From contig MU832047.1 in assembly GCA_029204225.1 (NCBI GenBank), positions 1 to 64,000 on the forward strand: 64,000 bases of DNA, in the 5' to 3' direction. Source of the DNA: Diphasiastrum complanatum (taxonomy: Eukaryota; Streptophyta; Lycopodiopsida; Lycopodiales; Lycopodiaceae). The first letter of the stretch is position 1, and each line of letters starts with the position of its first letter. A program made the translations under genes and the position numbers. The notes beneath the pieces were generated by a model. That model worked only from the letters and a program-made list of their open reading frames with translations. It was not told the origin of the DNA and did not search any database. Positions 1-10,834 of the stretch are shown piece after piece.

Positions 1-636
1 ACAGCTTTCGACAAAGATGAATTCTTCAACTGGACCCTGCATAAAAACTTTATGATTGGAGAAAATCTTTGAAGACAACTCTTCCTGTTGAGGAACTTCA
101 AGTGATATACTTTTGTAAATGCAGGTAGTTAGTGAGGGCCACCATCTTAGAGTCTTCCTGCAAGCATGCTAAAAACTCTTCCTCTTAAGAGGACGTTGTG
201 GTAAAATAGATTGATCAGATAAACATGAATCAAAAGTAGAAACAGAATCTACTTTGAGATCGTCTTGAGATACATCCTCAACAAGACTATTTAGGAAAAG
301 TTTCAATTATGTCTTCCTCCTCTTCTGGAGGCATCTCCTGCATACATACATCCTGTATGCCAGATACTTGAAGCTGCCCGATGTGTTGATCATGCTGCAA
401 GGAACAAGAAGTTCATTCCCCCTTAATGGGAACCTTCATGCTAGATAGTGGTGATTGAGGACTACTCAATCTGTCCTGTTGGCATGCATCCTGCAAACAG
501 GGCATTACGTATTACATACATCATGAACCACGGCTAGATGGCACTCTTGGAATCCATTTGCATGATTATAGCTTCTGTCCTGCATGACTTTGCAAAGGTG
601 CAAACAACAGGCTCGGTTGAGACACCCGAGCCGGGA

Positions 637-677
637 CCCCCCCCCCCGCCCCCCGCTGTCGAGGGGGGATGAGGGGG
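637..677. repeat. C11-C6 / G6-G5 homopolymer hairpin
   Basis: Eleven C, one G and six C are followed by an 8-base spacer, six G, ATGA and five G. C6 (649-654) and G6 (663-668) can pair into a hairpin, and the C runs give a G-rich minus strand able to form a quadruplex. No gene association is evident. Confidence 0.8.
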
Positions 678-1652
678 CAGTGGATTGGAATTAACTTCAC
701 GTGCACAGCAGCTGGCCAAGGTCCAGGGGGAAAGGGTGCGAATTCTCGTGCGGGCTAACCAGAAGCAAAGCGAGAGCGGGAGAACGATGCACTTGACCAG
801 GGCGAGGAGTTAGTGGAAGATTCGTAGGAATTGCTAAGACTAGATAAGGTCCAGCCGTATGTGGCGACTGTTTCTATTGTAATTTTCGGCAGTAAATGAG
901 GCGGCATATAGTTAGATAGTAGTATAAAAAACAGACCCAGCCCGTAAGTGGGTTAGAAGTTGGGTCAACTAAAGTGACCAACTACTTTACAGCTTTGTTC
1001 CTCTCTAGTCATATGTGGTTTCCTCTCTCTAGGTTCAAATCGGCCAATCTCCTACTGTTGCTTTCTCTTATCTCAGGCATCCAATCTTCAAGATTCAAGT
1101 TGCATCCATCTAGTATGATCATAAGCTTCAAGATGAATGCTCATGCAAGCCTAGATTCTTTCATTTGATGCAGTTTTGAAATTCACCTCCTTGCTATTTG
1201 CACTCCACTCCCAAGGAGTCAATTCTTTGTGCACGTAGATGAAATCTTCACATCGATCGGATCTTCAGCAATCCAATCAGCCAAGCTATTCGATTAGCTT
1301 TCTATCCTGTCATTCGGCTTTCTTCCACATCCGGCCATCTTCCCAAGTATCCAATTGGTTGTTTCTGGTTTGCTATTCAATGTTAGCATTTTGCTTATTC
1401 TTTTTACATCAGCATTTATTGCATGTCTTCGTTCTGGATCGAACTTTAGGCTTCTAGATTCTTGCCGATCCTTTCCGAACTTCAAGACATATATGTGTAT
1501 AGTACCATGGTTTCTAGCTATTGTAATTTTTGAGGTGTACTTTTTTACATCTATACCATAATTTCCAATTGATTCTGATCAATGTTCTTTTGTTTTGATA
1601 ATTCTAATCTATCTACTACGACAAAAAGTTAAAAAAAGACTAATTTCATTTC

Positions 1653-1805
1653 AAAATCTGCAAAAGAAAAAAAAAAAAACTATTTTCAGTGACCTTTGCA
1701 CCCGGTAAAACCACCGTTTAATAATTCAATTTTAAAATTTGCAAAACAAAAACAAAAAGAACAATTTCAGTAACCTTTGCACCCGGTAGAACCGCCGTAA
1801 AATTA
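1653..1805. repeat. Imperfect tandem duplication, period about 80 bp
   Basis: Two diverged copies (about 1653-1733 and 1734-1805) share A-rich sequence followed by the core CCTTTGCACCCGGTA and an ACCRCCGT block. Function unknown; probably local slippage or unequal exchange. Confidence 0.7.
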
Positions 1806-2270
1806 TGGCAAAGTTGTTAGGCCAAGCCATAATCAAACGGTCGTTGAACCTGGTGTAAAAATCACTAAAAAGTTCTTTCCCAAGCATAACAGATGTTGAT
1901 GAAGACCTCTTCTTAAGGCTGAATTTTTTTTCCGAGTGTCACTTATGCACCTTCAGGAGTCATAATATGTGTTTCAAATCTTTTTACGGTCCTTTTTATG
2001 AATGTTCATGTGAAAAAAAAAAGTATGGACTTCAGGTTTCATAAAATGCCAAAAAAATAGGTGAAGTCACTATCAATTTGCATAATATGCAAAGATAGGG
2101 GTCATTCTGAAAGATAATAATGTGAGATTCAATGTTTTTTGGGTTCAACGACTCCGGCAAAGGCAACCTCAACACATTTCCTGAGCAAAGCAGCCTTTGC
2201 AGGATCTTATGGTGTTCAAGAACATGAAGGAATTTCCAGGTAAAATCTTTACTGAAGAAATAGCACTTAC

Positions 2271-2789
2271 CAGCTCTGGCTTTACAGGCCTTGCGGGCAT
2301 ATCGGGCGCCTTGCCGAATCCGATGGGCATTTTACCTTGGCACCATAGCTGGAAAGCCTGATGAGTAAGGACAGCCTTGCTTGAAGGATCTGCAGTTTCC
2401 AGCACAAGAGCTCCCCACTCTGCCAAACACCGTGCTTCTGGCTTGGTTGCATGTGGTCCCTCCAAGCTCCCGATGGGCGGTGTTCCTGATGGTAAGGAGG
2501 AGTCAATGGGGAGGGGGGCAGGACCTTGCAGTCCCCAGTAACGATTGTGGTTGAGGGGAGAGGCGCGCCAAGCTGGGAGGCCAGGCCACTGGGAAGCAAC
2601 AGCGGTGGAGAAGCGGCGAGCAAAGACAGGGAGGGGAAGGAGCCATCCCAGCCTCCTGGTGGCGAGTAAGGGACAGCACCATGGATGCTGCAGCAACAGC
2701 ATTACAAGCGGTAGCAGAAGAAGGAGAAGGCAGCCACTTTGAATTTGAAAGAGGAGGAATTCAACTTCCAGCATTCCTCCCTTGCCCAC
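2271..2789 (-). CDS. Probable first coding exon of a DUF455 (ferritin-like) protein
   Basis: An open frame of about 173 codons ends in a consensus splice donor (exon ...GAGCTG, then GTAAGTGC reading down from 2270). The N-terminal third is hydrophobic and Arg-containing with FARRFST, typical of a mitochondrial or plastid transit peptide. The second half carries AEWGALVLETADPSSKAVLT, LWCQGKMPIG and MPARPVKPEL, matching the start of the DUF455/HI_0077-like family as I know it (LET.DP..K..LT, then RP.RPEL). That family is ferritin-like and its biochemical role is unsettled. The start is ambiguous: Met at 2789, or a later Met (near 2700) just before the Arg-rich leader. The conserved His/Glu core would be in later exons, not seen here. 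It could be an exon of a live gene with a long intron, or a captured fragment. The family call is from memory. Confidence 0.55.
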
Positions 2790-3944
2790 ATGATAGCCTT
2801 TGGGAGAAAGAGGGCTTTCCCCCTAATGCCACATGTGTGAGAGTTATTAGTTTGAGAGAGTGCGTTAAACTCTCAGACTTGCAAGGGCTTCAAAAATTAT
2901 CACATATAAAAATGGCCATCCAGCCTTTGCTGTATGCAATTGATTATTACTAGCTATTGTGTACTACAATTTCACAGCCTAAATTACGTTATCTTAATAA
3001 CAACATGCATTTAGTAATTGCACATTCCAAGTGCATCTTAGAGTGTCTTCGCAGTGACATGTTCTTGCATCTAGAACAAGATGTTAAGCTGTTAAGTTGT
3101 TTGTTCTCATGAGTTGGGAAAGAACGGGTCACAACCTCCAACTTGTTTTGGACTGTCCAAGAGTTGAAAAGAGGATATAAGGCCGATACGCTTGTTACAG
3201 TATGTTAATGGCAGTTGGTAGACTGGTTCAGTAGGTAAGAATGGGTGAGATGCATGGAGATTGGGTGGTGACATGTGAAGTGGATTTTTGAGTACGAGTG
3301 GTGTGCTCCAAGGAAGGGATGACATGAAGAATGGGTAATAGGTTTACATGTGAAGAGGCCCTTATGGTAATAAAAAAAAAATTATTGCCATTTGTCCCTC
3401 CAAGTGTGTGACACAAAAATCTACAATTGCTAAATACCAAGTTGTGATTGAGTTCACATGAAGAGATTTATCATACATAGCGAAGGCCTGTCTGAGGCGT
3501 CCAACATCATGTGATTCTCCTGCATGTTCCAGCCAACCCGTCAACCTTGAAGAACAGATTGTCATCGGTGTCTATGGCATTGTAATCGCTCCCATTTAAT
3601 TATTCTTTTGCATCACAGGATGAGTGCAAAACTGAGGCCCCACAACGATGGGCACCCCTGCTTGCTCCTGCTCTTCCATAGTACTTGCTACTTTGCCTCG
3701 AATTCAACCACATGACACTAATTACCTTGAGAGGACCCAGACACTCTAATCGAGACATATGGAGTGGTGCATGTACGTGTGACAGATATAGGCAAGAGGA
3801 CTACATGAAGAGATGTGACCTATTTATAGTTGACCTGCATGGGGATTGCATGGGCTCATGCACAGGAATCTACTCTCTATATATTGGGGTCGGGATTCTC
3901 TTGTCGACAACTTGGGTTTAGGTCACCAGTTTCTCTCTTCTCCT
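2790..3944. other. Upstream of the DUF455-like exon; no gene seen
   Basis: This would hold the promoter and 5' UTR of the minus-strand gene at 2271-2789. No clear TATA box can be assigned and no coding region is supported; short open frames on both strands lack recognisable domains. Confidence 0.4.
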
Positions 3945-4190
3945 CTTGCTTTCTCTCTTCTCCTCTTGCTTTCACATGGCATGGCTTGGGGGCTACATCC
4001 AGGTTTGATCTAGGTTTGGTTGGGCGGTTTGGCTCCATAGACTCTCTTGTTGTGTTCTCCTATCCTCCTCCTAGTTTCCCTAGTGGTCTTTATATTGGAT
4101 CTCGGTGTGACCAATAATCTCGAACACTGGAGGGCCGGTCTACCATACTAGGACTATTCCATGTCCTTAACAAAATATGGCGACGACAGA
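3945..4190 (-). repeat. LTR fragment shared with 15620-15775 and 60121-60165
   Basis: The stretch 3945-4095 recurs in the same orientation at 15620-15775 (shared blocks CTCTTCTCCTCTTGCT, GTTGGGCGGTTT, CCTAGTGGTCTTTA). Bases about 4137-4180 are the reverse complement of 60124-60165, which lies just inside an LTR that begins TGTTACGGCC after a polypurine tract. It is therefore read as part of a minus-strand copia LTR. Boundaries are approximate. Confidence 0.6.
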
Positions 4191-4199
4191 GAGTCTCTA

Positions 4200-5450
4200 T
4201 GTGCATGCAGAATAAGTTTGCTTCTTTCCTGCTTTTGATTAAGGTTACTTGTTAGAAATCTAACCAGGTAACCTCATGAAAGTACTTTCCCAAATCTCTT
4301 AGTCATACAAAGAAATTGTTGCACAAACTCAAGAATAGTGCTCCAAATGAAGAATCATTGCACGTTTCAAAAAGAAAAGAAAAAAAATTGTAACAACCGA
4401 ACAAGAATGCTCCAAGCCAAGGACCATCACACATTTCAAAAAAAAACTATAACAACTCAACAAGAATGCTCCAAGTGGAGCATATTCTCCACACGAAAAA
4501 TGTTCGATTTATCTGATCTGTAATATACATTCATTCATCTATCCAATTCTACAATTTTACTCATGTTTTTATGCAGTCTGTAGAAGTACACGAGAATGGC
4601 TAACAGTTGGGTTCGACAACAACAGAAAATATCGAAGGTATTCACTATCAAATGTTAACAAGACTTGTTCCACTTGTTTTGAAACTAACAACTTGCCCTA
4701 ACAGTTTTTGCAGCTAGTTTCCGAGAAGCCCCCAACTGAATAAGTGAGAACACAATTTGGCTAAGCTCCAATTGTGATCTGCTACCAAACAGTTGTCTTT
4801 AACTATAATTTGGATAAGCCTAAACAACATTCATAACTAGTATCAAAAGGGTTAGAACGCAAAGATAGATTCCTAACTATGCTTAGTTGCTAGTTTAGAT
4901 GCTTGTTTGTTGATCACTTTTTAGATTAACATCTTCCTCTTTTGCATATTGATCCTAGAAATTACCATAGCTCATTAATAGAAAATGCTTAGCGGGAGCG
5001 TCAGAGAGAGTCAATCAGATATAGTTTTGAATATGCAGTTACATATGCTATTGTTTTGTGCTCACGATTCTTCTGATTTATACATGATACTTACTGAATT
5101 GATCATACAATTTTATCACGTTCAGTATTATGTCAGAATAATCAAATGTTTCTCTATTCTATTATTACATTCTCTTATAGTTTTGTTTGAACTATCGAAT
5201 ACTTTGATACTGTAATATTCAATACAAAAATGTTTATTCTGTTATGTTTGTCTACAAAATCAATCTAGTAGATTTTGATGATCTCAAAGTTAGAATCAAT
5301 TAGAATTCGAACATGGCAATAGTCATGATATTTTTGTTCGAATTTGATAGGCGTAGTCATACATTAGGAGAAGGATTATTTTGTAGAGCCTGATAGTGTA
5401 TCTATAGATTGCAGCCATTTCTTTATCAAACATCTTTTCCTTCTTCCATC
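4200..5450 (+). repeat. Degenerate 5' LTR region of copia alpha-1
   Basis: The last several hundred bases resemble the LTR ending at 16206 (shared TTGATAGGCGTAGTCAT block, TTGTTTTGTGCTCA-like block and spacing), and a tRNA-iMet-type primer site follows at 5452. The left limit is unclear. No gene was seen within it. Confidence 0.5.
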
Positions 5451-5451
5451 G

Positions 5452-5463
5452 TGGTATTAGAGC
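5452..5463 (+). other. Primer binding site, copia alpha-1
   Basis: TGGTATTAGAGC, one base from the canonical copia initiator-Met tRNA site, lies 110 bases before the gag start. Confidence 0.75.
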
Positions 5464-5572
5464 AATTTATATTGATTTCCAATTAAAGCATTGCATGGTA
5501 CCAGTGTCTTGATATTATCATATACTATTTTTCATTCTTAAGTCATTTACTCATCGACAAACTAACTTCCAG

Positions 5573-6510
5573 ATGGATTCACAAAGCAAAGTTGGTCTCA
5601 TCGTAGACAAGCTAAATGGATCCAATTATCATTTATGGAAATTTAAGATGAAGACCTTGCTAATTGCATGGGATGTTGTCACATTAATCAAATCGAAGCT
5701 TGAAGATGACACAACTGACTCCAAATGAAAATCAAATAATGGTAAAGCTTTTGCGCTAATCATTCTCAATATATCAAATATCCAAATTGGCCATCTATTT
5801 GAAGCTCAAACTTGGAAAGAAGTATGGAACATCCTGAGTGCACTATATGATGTGAGGGACGTGACTTCGAAGTTGCATCTTGGAAGAAAATTTTTCTCAC
5901 TTAAGATGTCTAATGGTGATTTGCTTCAAAATCCAGTTTAAGAATTTCTTGCTGCAAATGGCAGCTATCGGATCAACTATCGACGATCAAGATGAAATTA
6001 TGGCATTGCTATTGAGTTTGCCACCTACATACAAAAACTGGGTCAAATTCAGTATTGTGTGCTCTATATGTAAACAAAGACGCTAAACCTCATAAGAAGA
6101 AAGGCTCAAAACTATTTGTATCGAATAAAAAGTTGACACAAAGTCAAGAACAATTATCGAATCCATATTCAAAAAAGAAGATGTTTAATAAGTATGGCAA
6201 ATGCCCTAATCATGAGATTCAAGGTTGCAATATATTGAATGCGAAGAATGCCAACAAGCAGCAGTCAAATCAGCTAGCGAATACAGTTGCAATCACATCT
6301 CAATCCCTAGTTCAAGACATGGATGAAAGAGCATTTATGATCAGAGATCAAAAAACACACGTCGATAATGCTTGGTTTCCGGATTCTGGAGCCACTCAAC
6401 ATATGTGTAAGGGTTGCCTACTCAAGATGTGTAAGAGTTGCCTACTCAACATATGTGTAAGGGTTGCCTACTCAAGATCCTGCTTACAAGACAAAATAAT
6501 AGAGAACACA
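5573..6510 (+). pseudogene. Copia alpha-1 gag-protease remnant
   Basis: The frame starts MDSQSK..DKLNGSNYHLWKFK, the N-terminus of copia gag (DUF4219/UBN2 type), and stops within about 45 codons at a TGA. Homologous pieces continue in other frames: KLHLGRKFFSLKMSN, the UBN2 block IGSTIDDQDEIMALLLSLPP (5960-6025), a degraded zinc knuckle with HEIQGC (near 6210-6235), and the protease signature DSGATQHM near 6382-6405. It ends in the triplicated 24-base repeat at 6403-6476. Related gags are at 16434 and 58638. Non-functional: multiple stops and no integrase or reverse transcriptase. Confidence 0.85.
6403..6476 (+). repeat. Three 24-bp copies inside the alpha-1 protease
   Basis: Units at 6403-6426, 6427-6450 and 6453-6476 begin ATGTGTAAG and end TTGCCTACTCAA plus G or C. 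The first two are exactly abutted and in frame (8 codons each, MCKGCLLK/MCKSCLLN); the third is offset by 2 bases, breaking the frame. They lie directly after the protease active-site codons. Confidence 0.9.
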
Positions 6511-6511
6511 T

Positions 6512-6550
6512 TGTTGGGGAAACCACCCAACTAAGTAGAAGCAACGAATC
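6512..6550 (+). repeat. Left part of an older LTR interrupted by the solo LTR
   Basis: TGTTGGGGAAACCACC looks like an LTR start. The sequence resumes after the nested solo LTR at 7327 (CTAGAAGCTTCACACC). The far end of the older LTR was not located. Confidence 0.4.
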
Positions 6551-6555
6551 AATCT

Positions 6556-6994
6556 TGTTGGGGATATTCCCAACACAATGTGAGCAAAGGGATAAATTTA
6601 ATAATAAATGTGTTGCGAGGGCATGGCTTCCTGCGTGTATAAGCCCATGGCCTAATGAGCACGCGAGCTAATTATAAGTAGAAATAATAGACTTGGGTCC
6701 TTTGTAATTAAAATAAAACTTGAGGCCCAAAGTCGTTTTAAAACTTAGAGTTTACTTTTTTAGAGTTGGATTCACTTTTGGACTCACATGAACCTTGTGA
6801 ATTCTAATGTACTTTTTATAGACCCTTGGATCAAGTTGGGTCCAAGATGAATGGATAGGATCATTTCGAATATTAGCCAATAGGATTTTTGGGACAAGGG
6901 CCTTCCCCAATTATAAAAAGACACCATTTGTACTCTAATTCCATAGTTAAAGCTTTTGCATTAGCAAGCACAAGGAGCATTTGAGCTAACCTCC

Positions 6995-7072
<78 letters not shown>

Positions 7073-7321
7073 CCTTCTCTCTATTACTCTCTTCCTCTCT
7101 TCCTCTCTTCTATTTTATTCTTCTCTTTCACAAAATCATGATGAATGGTAGTTAGGGGTGAGTAGGGTTAGGAAGGAGTAGTGTTAGAGGTGCTAGAGTT
7201 AGGGAAGAAAGTAGAGAACTAACTAAAGGTAGCATCTATTCATAGTTAGGCACCTATCTAGTGTTCTAACCCTTGTTGACAAGCGGGAGGGCTACTACTA
7301 TGCGAGATCTTCGACCCTACA
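6556..7321 (+). mobile_element. Solo LTR with perfect 5-bp target duplication
   Basis: A 766-bp unit begins TGTTGGGGATATTCCC and ends CGACCCTACA. It is flanked by identical AATCT at 6551-6555 and 7322-7326, the 5-bp duplication expected of LTR retrotransposon integration. A TATA-like ATTATAAAAAG (near 6910) and a CT microsatellite (6998-7070) lie inside. No internal domain is present, so it is best explained as LTR-LTR recombination. Orientation is inferred from the TATA box. Confidence 0.85.
6998..7070. repeat. (CT)n microsatellite
   Basis: An uninterrupted CT run of about 73 bases within the solo LTR, downstream of its TATA-like box. It could act as a pyrimidine-rich 5' leader (Y-patch/GAGA type), but that is inference. 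Confidence 0.95.
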
Positions 7322-7326
7322 AATCT

Positions 7327-8326
7327 CTAGAAGCTTCACACCCAAGCCAAGGAATAGGAAGCATGAGAGTAGAGAGAGATCCTGGCAATGAATCAACCAT
7401 ATGATGGAGTAGTAGGGCGAGTTCGGCCTCCTTAAATAAGTCTTAGAACTGCATCTGCATATAATAATGCAAGGTCCCAACTCCCCTATACATAGATTCA
7501 CACAAAATAGAGTCTTTGTGCATGGATCCTCTATTCATAGATTGCTTGATACTTTGCACATGGATTCCATATGCCAAAAGAGCCTAATGGATATCAAATA
7601 AGAAAACTGTGCTGCCAAACTACATTAAGGAGCATCGACAAGTAATCGAGAAGGAGTTCTAGAATCCAGATTTACCATGAACACCAATATCAGAAGGTCG
7701 ACAAGGACCCGACCAATGAGCAGAAACAAAGCCTTGAGCCTCCCCAACACATCTTACGGCGACGAGAATAACAGCATGGCTGAGTCGGCAAAAAGACTCA
7801 AATCTATTTGTAAATATAACGTCAGACACCCTTAGAAGGTGCATTCTACTCGTAAGCCAATGGTGTGAGAAATAGAAATAGATTTGTACTCCAATGGGCC
7901 AAAAATAAGAAAGGACCCAAAGTAGTTAAAAATGCAATTTAGTTATAACTTTTTAAATAGTCAAGTTCTTATGGCACATGGTTTTTGCGTGAGCCAAAAA
8001 CCCTAACCCTAGCTATGTCTATAAGTAGGGATGTGACACCACTTTTGTTTCACTTTTTATTTGTAAGAATAGAGATTGAGAGAGAGAGATAACAAAAACC
8101 TCCTCCTCCATTTTTCTTATTTTGTGAAGCCCTCCTATTTTGCCATTGTATGCTTGATTGTAGATGTATGAATGCTTGATTGTTGTTTCTTAATCATGCT
8201 ATCACACATTAGAATAATCATTAGTTCATGCTTTCATTCATCAAACAACAAAATCACACATTTGCAAAATAGGTGTTAGAAATCTATTTGACGTGATCAT
8301 TAAGATCCATTAGGTAGGAAGCCATA
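7327..8326. other. No gene seen; LTR-like remnants
   Basis: The start continues the older LTR that holds the solo LTR. No coding region with family motifs was found on either strand. A promoter-like stretch (TCTATAAGTAGGG near 8020, followed by GA-rich sequence near 8070-8090) suggests another decayed LTR. Confidence 0.35.
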
Positions 8327-8787
8327 ATGTCTGCTGAGTTTGTCGTTCCAAGTTTGAGAGTCACCATCGCCGAACGACTTAATACAAAGGAATCTACCAA
8401 GAGGAGATTAGACAACCTTCTTCAACTTCATGAAACTCGCTTCCTAGCGCTTCACACCCTAGCTGTAGAGAAACAGCGACGGAAGGCCTAGCACAATTGG
8501 AATATTAAGACCAAGGATCTCGTTAAGGGAGATTTGGCTTGTTATACAATGCCAAGGCACATAAAGACATGCTCAAGTTTTAGGGAGAATGACTATACAA
8601 GGTAGTAGAGATCCGACCTAATGGCACAGTCATTCTCGTCAACCTGCAAGGCAATTTGTTCGACACACCCATTAATGACAACAGAGTGTGTCGCTACTAT
8701 TTAGCTGATGTTGATCTCAAAGGCGTGCCGGAAGCACCATCCTTGTTGTCTTCTTCCGCTCATGATGAGCAGATTTTGGAGCTGTAA
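8327..8787 (+). pseudogene. Gypsy integrase C-terminal remnant
   Basis: The first frame reads MSAEFVVPSLRVTIAERL, then LAVEKQRRKA, a stop in place of the expected Trp, and HNWNIKTKDLVKGDL, the basic stretch before the integrase tail of Ty3/gypsy polyproteins. After a frameshift near 8580 it continues VVEIRPNGTVILVNLQG, NLFDTPINDNRVCRYY and ends at a stop (8785-8787). It is thus the very end of a gypsy pol gene with one stop and one frameshift. No reverse transcriptase or catalytic DDE core is attached. The orientation is opposite to gypsy H and F. Confidence 0.8.
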
Positions 8788-9054
8788 AGAGCTAGTGGAG
8801 GGCGCCCCAGCAGCGCGTAGCATATGTGAGAGATCCATAACTAACTGCGGATCATAGAGCCTGTCAGATCATCAAGTATTTGGTGAAGAAAGAAAATAAG
8901 AGGCCGAGAGAGGGATGCGGACAGCTCGCGCGCGGTGAGGAGGAGAAGCACGTAGTGCTTCGAAGGTGGTCGCGACTGGAGGAATCCGGACTGGTGCACA
9001 AGAATGTGTAGGACAATCAGATCTCATGGCATTCATACTGAAATTGGAGTTGGG
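8788..9054. other. Spacer between gypsy end and copia A; no gene
   Basis: A purine-rich AGCTAGTGGAGGG soon after the gypsy stop could be a polypurine tract, with LTR sequence following, but no LTR could be delimited. No match to the LTR start of copia A (10924 on) was seen, so its 5' LTR is missing here. Confidence 0.35.
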
Positions 9055-9077
9055 TCCCTTCACAAGTGAAAGGTGAA

Positions 9078-9098
9078 GTTTCTTCACTCTGAAGAAAC
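9078..9098 (+). other. Leader hairpin 1, copia A
   Basis: GTTTCTTCA and TGAAGAAAC form a perfect 9-bp stem with a CTC loop. Copia G has the identical stem with loop GTG (forward strand, 57587-57607; CAC when read on the element strand). Confidence 0.8.
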
Positions 9099-9189
9099 AA
9101 TTAAAAAACTAGAAAAATCCCTATTTTTGGGTCCTTTGTCCGTTTTGACCCAAACAAAAGGCTATAACCTCCAAACGAAGTGCACCCAG

Positions 9190-9209
9190 ACCGTACCTAC
9201 AAGTACGGT
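9190..9209 (+). other. Leader hairpin 2, copia A
   Basis: ACCGTAC and GTACGGT pair over 7 bp around the loop CTACAA. In copia G (57476-57495, reverse strand) the 5' arm is ACTGTAC, so one C-G pair becomes T-G and pairing is kept. Confidence 0.75.
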
Positions 9210-9392
9210 ACAACAAAATAGAGTGATTACAGCGGAAAAAGTGTTCAAAGTGCGCCAAAAGTGATTTTACCATTCCAATGGGCACGTAGTTGGGAGTTGA
9301 CGACTGAGTGCATTTCGGAAGGCGACGCTGATTTGGCTTTCAAATTGGTGGAAAAGCGGCGAGTGGCCTGGTAAGGGAAAAAGTGAAGATCA

Positions 9393-10834
9393 TTATTTTC
9401 AACTTCTGACATCAGTTGGATGGGATTTCCAACTATGCAGTGTGAAAATTCAAAATGAAAAACATACTGACAGAGAAAGACGTGTGGGAAGTCATCACAG
9501 GTGATGAGAGAAGGTTGGCAAATGAAGCGGATATCAAAGTGTTCAACAAAAAGATGAGGAAAGCTTTGACCTTCATTAACTTGTCAATGAAGGATCACAT
9601 CATTACCCACATTTGTGATGTTGTTACACCCAGACAGGCATGGGATGTGCTAAAGGAGCAGTTCAAGACGTCAAATCCGTCAAGAATCATGTTTCTGAAG
9701 TCAAAGTTGAATAGTGCCCGCATGGAACAAGGAGAGCACATTTAGACGTACATGACCAGAATCAAAACAATGAGGAATGAACTGCATTCTATTGGTGAGT
9801 GCATACGTGATGTGGAGCTGGTGCACAATGCATTGTGTGGCATTGCAGAACCCTATCAGATGTTTGTGAGCATAATAGCATCAAGAGAAAGATTGCCAAT
9901 CTTTGATGAGCTCACAGGAATCTTGATGCAGGAAGAGCAACGGCGAGAAATGGTGAAAGCTAGACATCAGAATACTGACGATCAGGCACTTGCGACACGC
10001 CAAAAACAAGGCAAGGGCAAAGGCAAGAAGAAGTTTAAGCAACAATTTGCCAAGACTCATGAGGATGAGGGATCTTCCAGTAAGACCAAGAAGAAAGGCA
10101 AGTGCTTCCATTGTGGTAAAAAGGGCCATTGGAAGAGTGAATGTCGCAAATTCCTGGCGGAACAAGACAAGGGGAAACCAAAACAAGCAGGTAATCTTGT
10201 CGATGAGGGTGAGATTGAAGACTCTAGCATCTTCATATCTGCATTGTCATCTAATCAAGATGATCAAGCATGGTATATTGACTCGGGAGCCACAAGACAC
10301 ATGACAGGTAACAAGAATTGGTTCAGTAGCTTGAAAGTGTTGGATAATGAAACGTCCGTTTCACAAGCAAATGGTGAGGTGTGCAAGATCAAGGGGATAG
10401 GCACCGTTTCAATCCAACTACCTGATGGCAAAAGCAGGATGATCATGGAGGTACTTTACGTACCAGGTTTGAAGAAAAATCTACTTTCTGTTGGAGTCAT
10501 TACTGATCAAAAGTTGAAAATAGAATTCGCCCACGATCGTTGCTTTGTGAAGGATGTAACCCAAAAGTTCAAAGTTATTGCGGATGGAGTAAGGGAGCCC
10601 AATACAAAGTTGTACAGGTTGAATGCAACAATCAAGGGGCAACATGGACTCGTATCGTCCATTCCATCGCAAACTAAGTTGTGGCATAAGAGACTTGGTC
10701 ACTTGAACTTGGGAAGCCTCAGTTTGATGAGGAAATTGGAAAGCCACTTGTTGGAGAAAAGTTTGATAAGTTTAGATCAAAGCTATCTGTACTCAAAGTT
10801 TGTTGACTTTAAAGCTATGTATATGAATGTATAA
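9393..10834 (+). pseudogene. Copia A gag-protease polyprotein
   Basis: The reading matches gag of copia G, beginning around SNYAV*KFKMKNILTEKDVWEV; a Trp codon is TGA at 9443. A TAG at 9743-9745 splits gag. The frame from 9752 runs 360 codons: UBN2-type gag, a Lys-rich linker, a CCHC knuckle CFHCGKKGHWKSEC (about 10109-10150), protease signature WYIDSGATRHMTG (about 10270), LYVPGLKKNLLSVG, and the integrase-linker motif LWHKRLGHLNLGSLS (near 10680). It then ends in about 30 unrelated codons, marking a deletion of the rest of pol. Gag packages the element RNA and the protease cleaves the polyprotein; both are inactive here if the stops are real. Confidence 0.88.

Larger units (their letters stand above)
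1..2270. other. Non-coding DNA, possibly intron of the gene at 2271-2789
   Basis: No convincing coding region was found on either strand; short open frames here lack family motifs. The stretch holds a C/G-tract hairpin (637-677), an LTR- or promoter-like segment around 700-960 with a TATA-like TATAAAA near 931, and a short tandem duplication (1653-1805). If the DUF455-like exon to the right belongs to an intact gene, this would be its first intron, running off the left edge. No second DUF455 exon was seen here. Confidence 0.45.

Noticed and set aside
974-1561. Short plus- and minus-strand frames around 1.0-1.5 kb as genes
   Set aside because: Hydrophobic T-rich translations, overlapping on both strands, no family motif or splice context.
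2282-2953. Other frames overlapping the DUF455-like exon (minus 2282-2623, plus 2545-2953)
   Set aside because: They are shadows of the same DNA; only the 2271-2789 minus frame shows a leader, family motifs and a splice donor.
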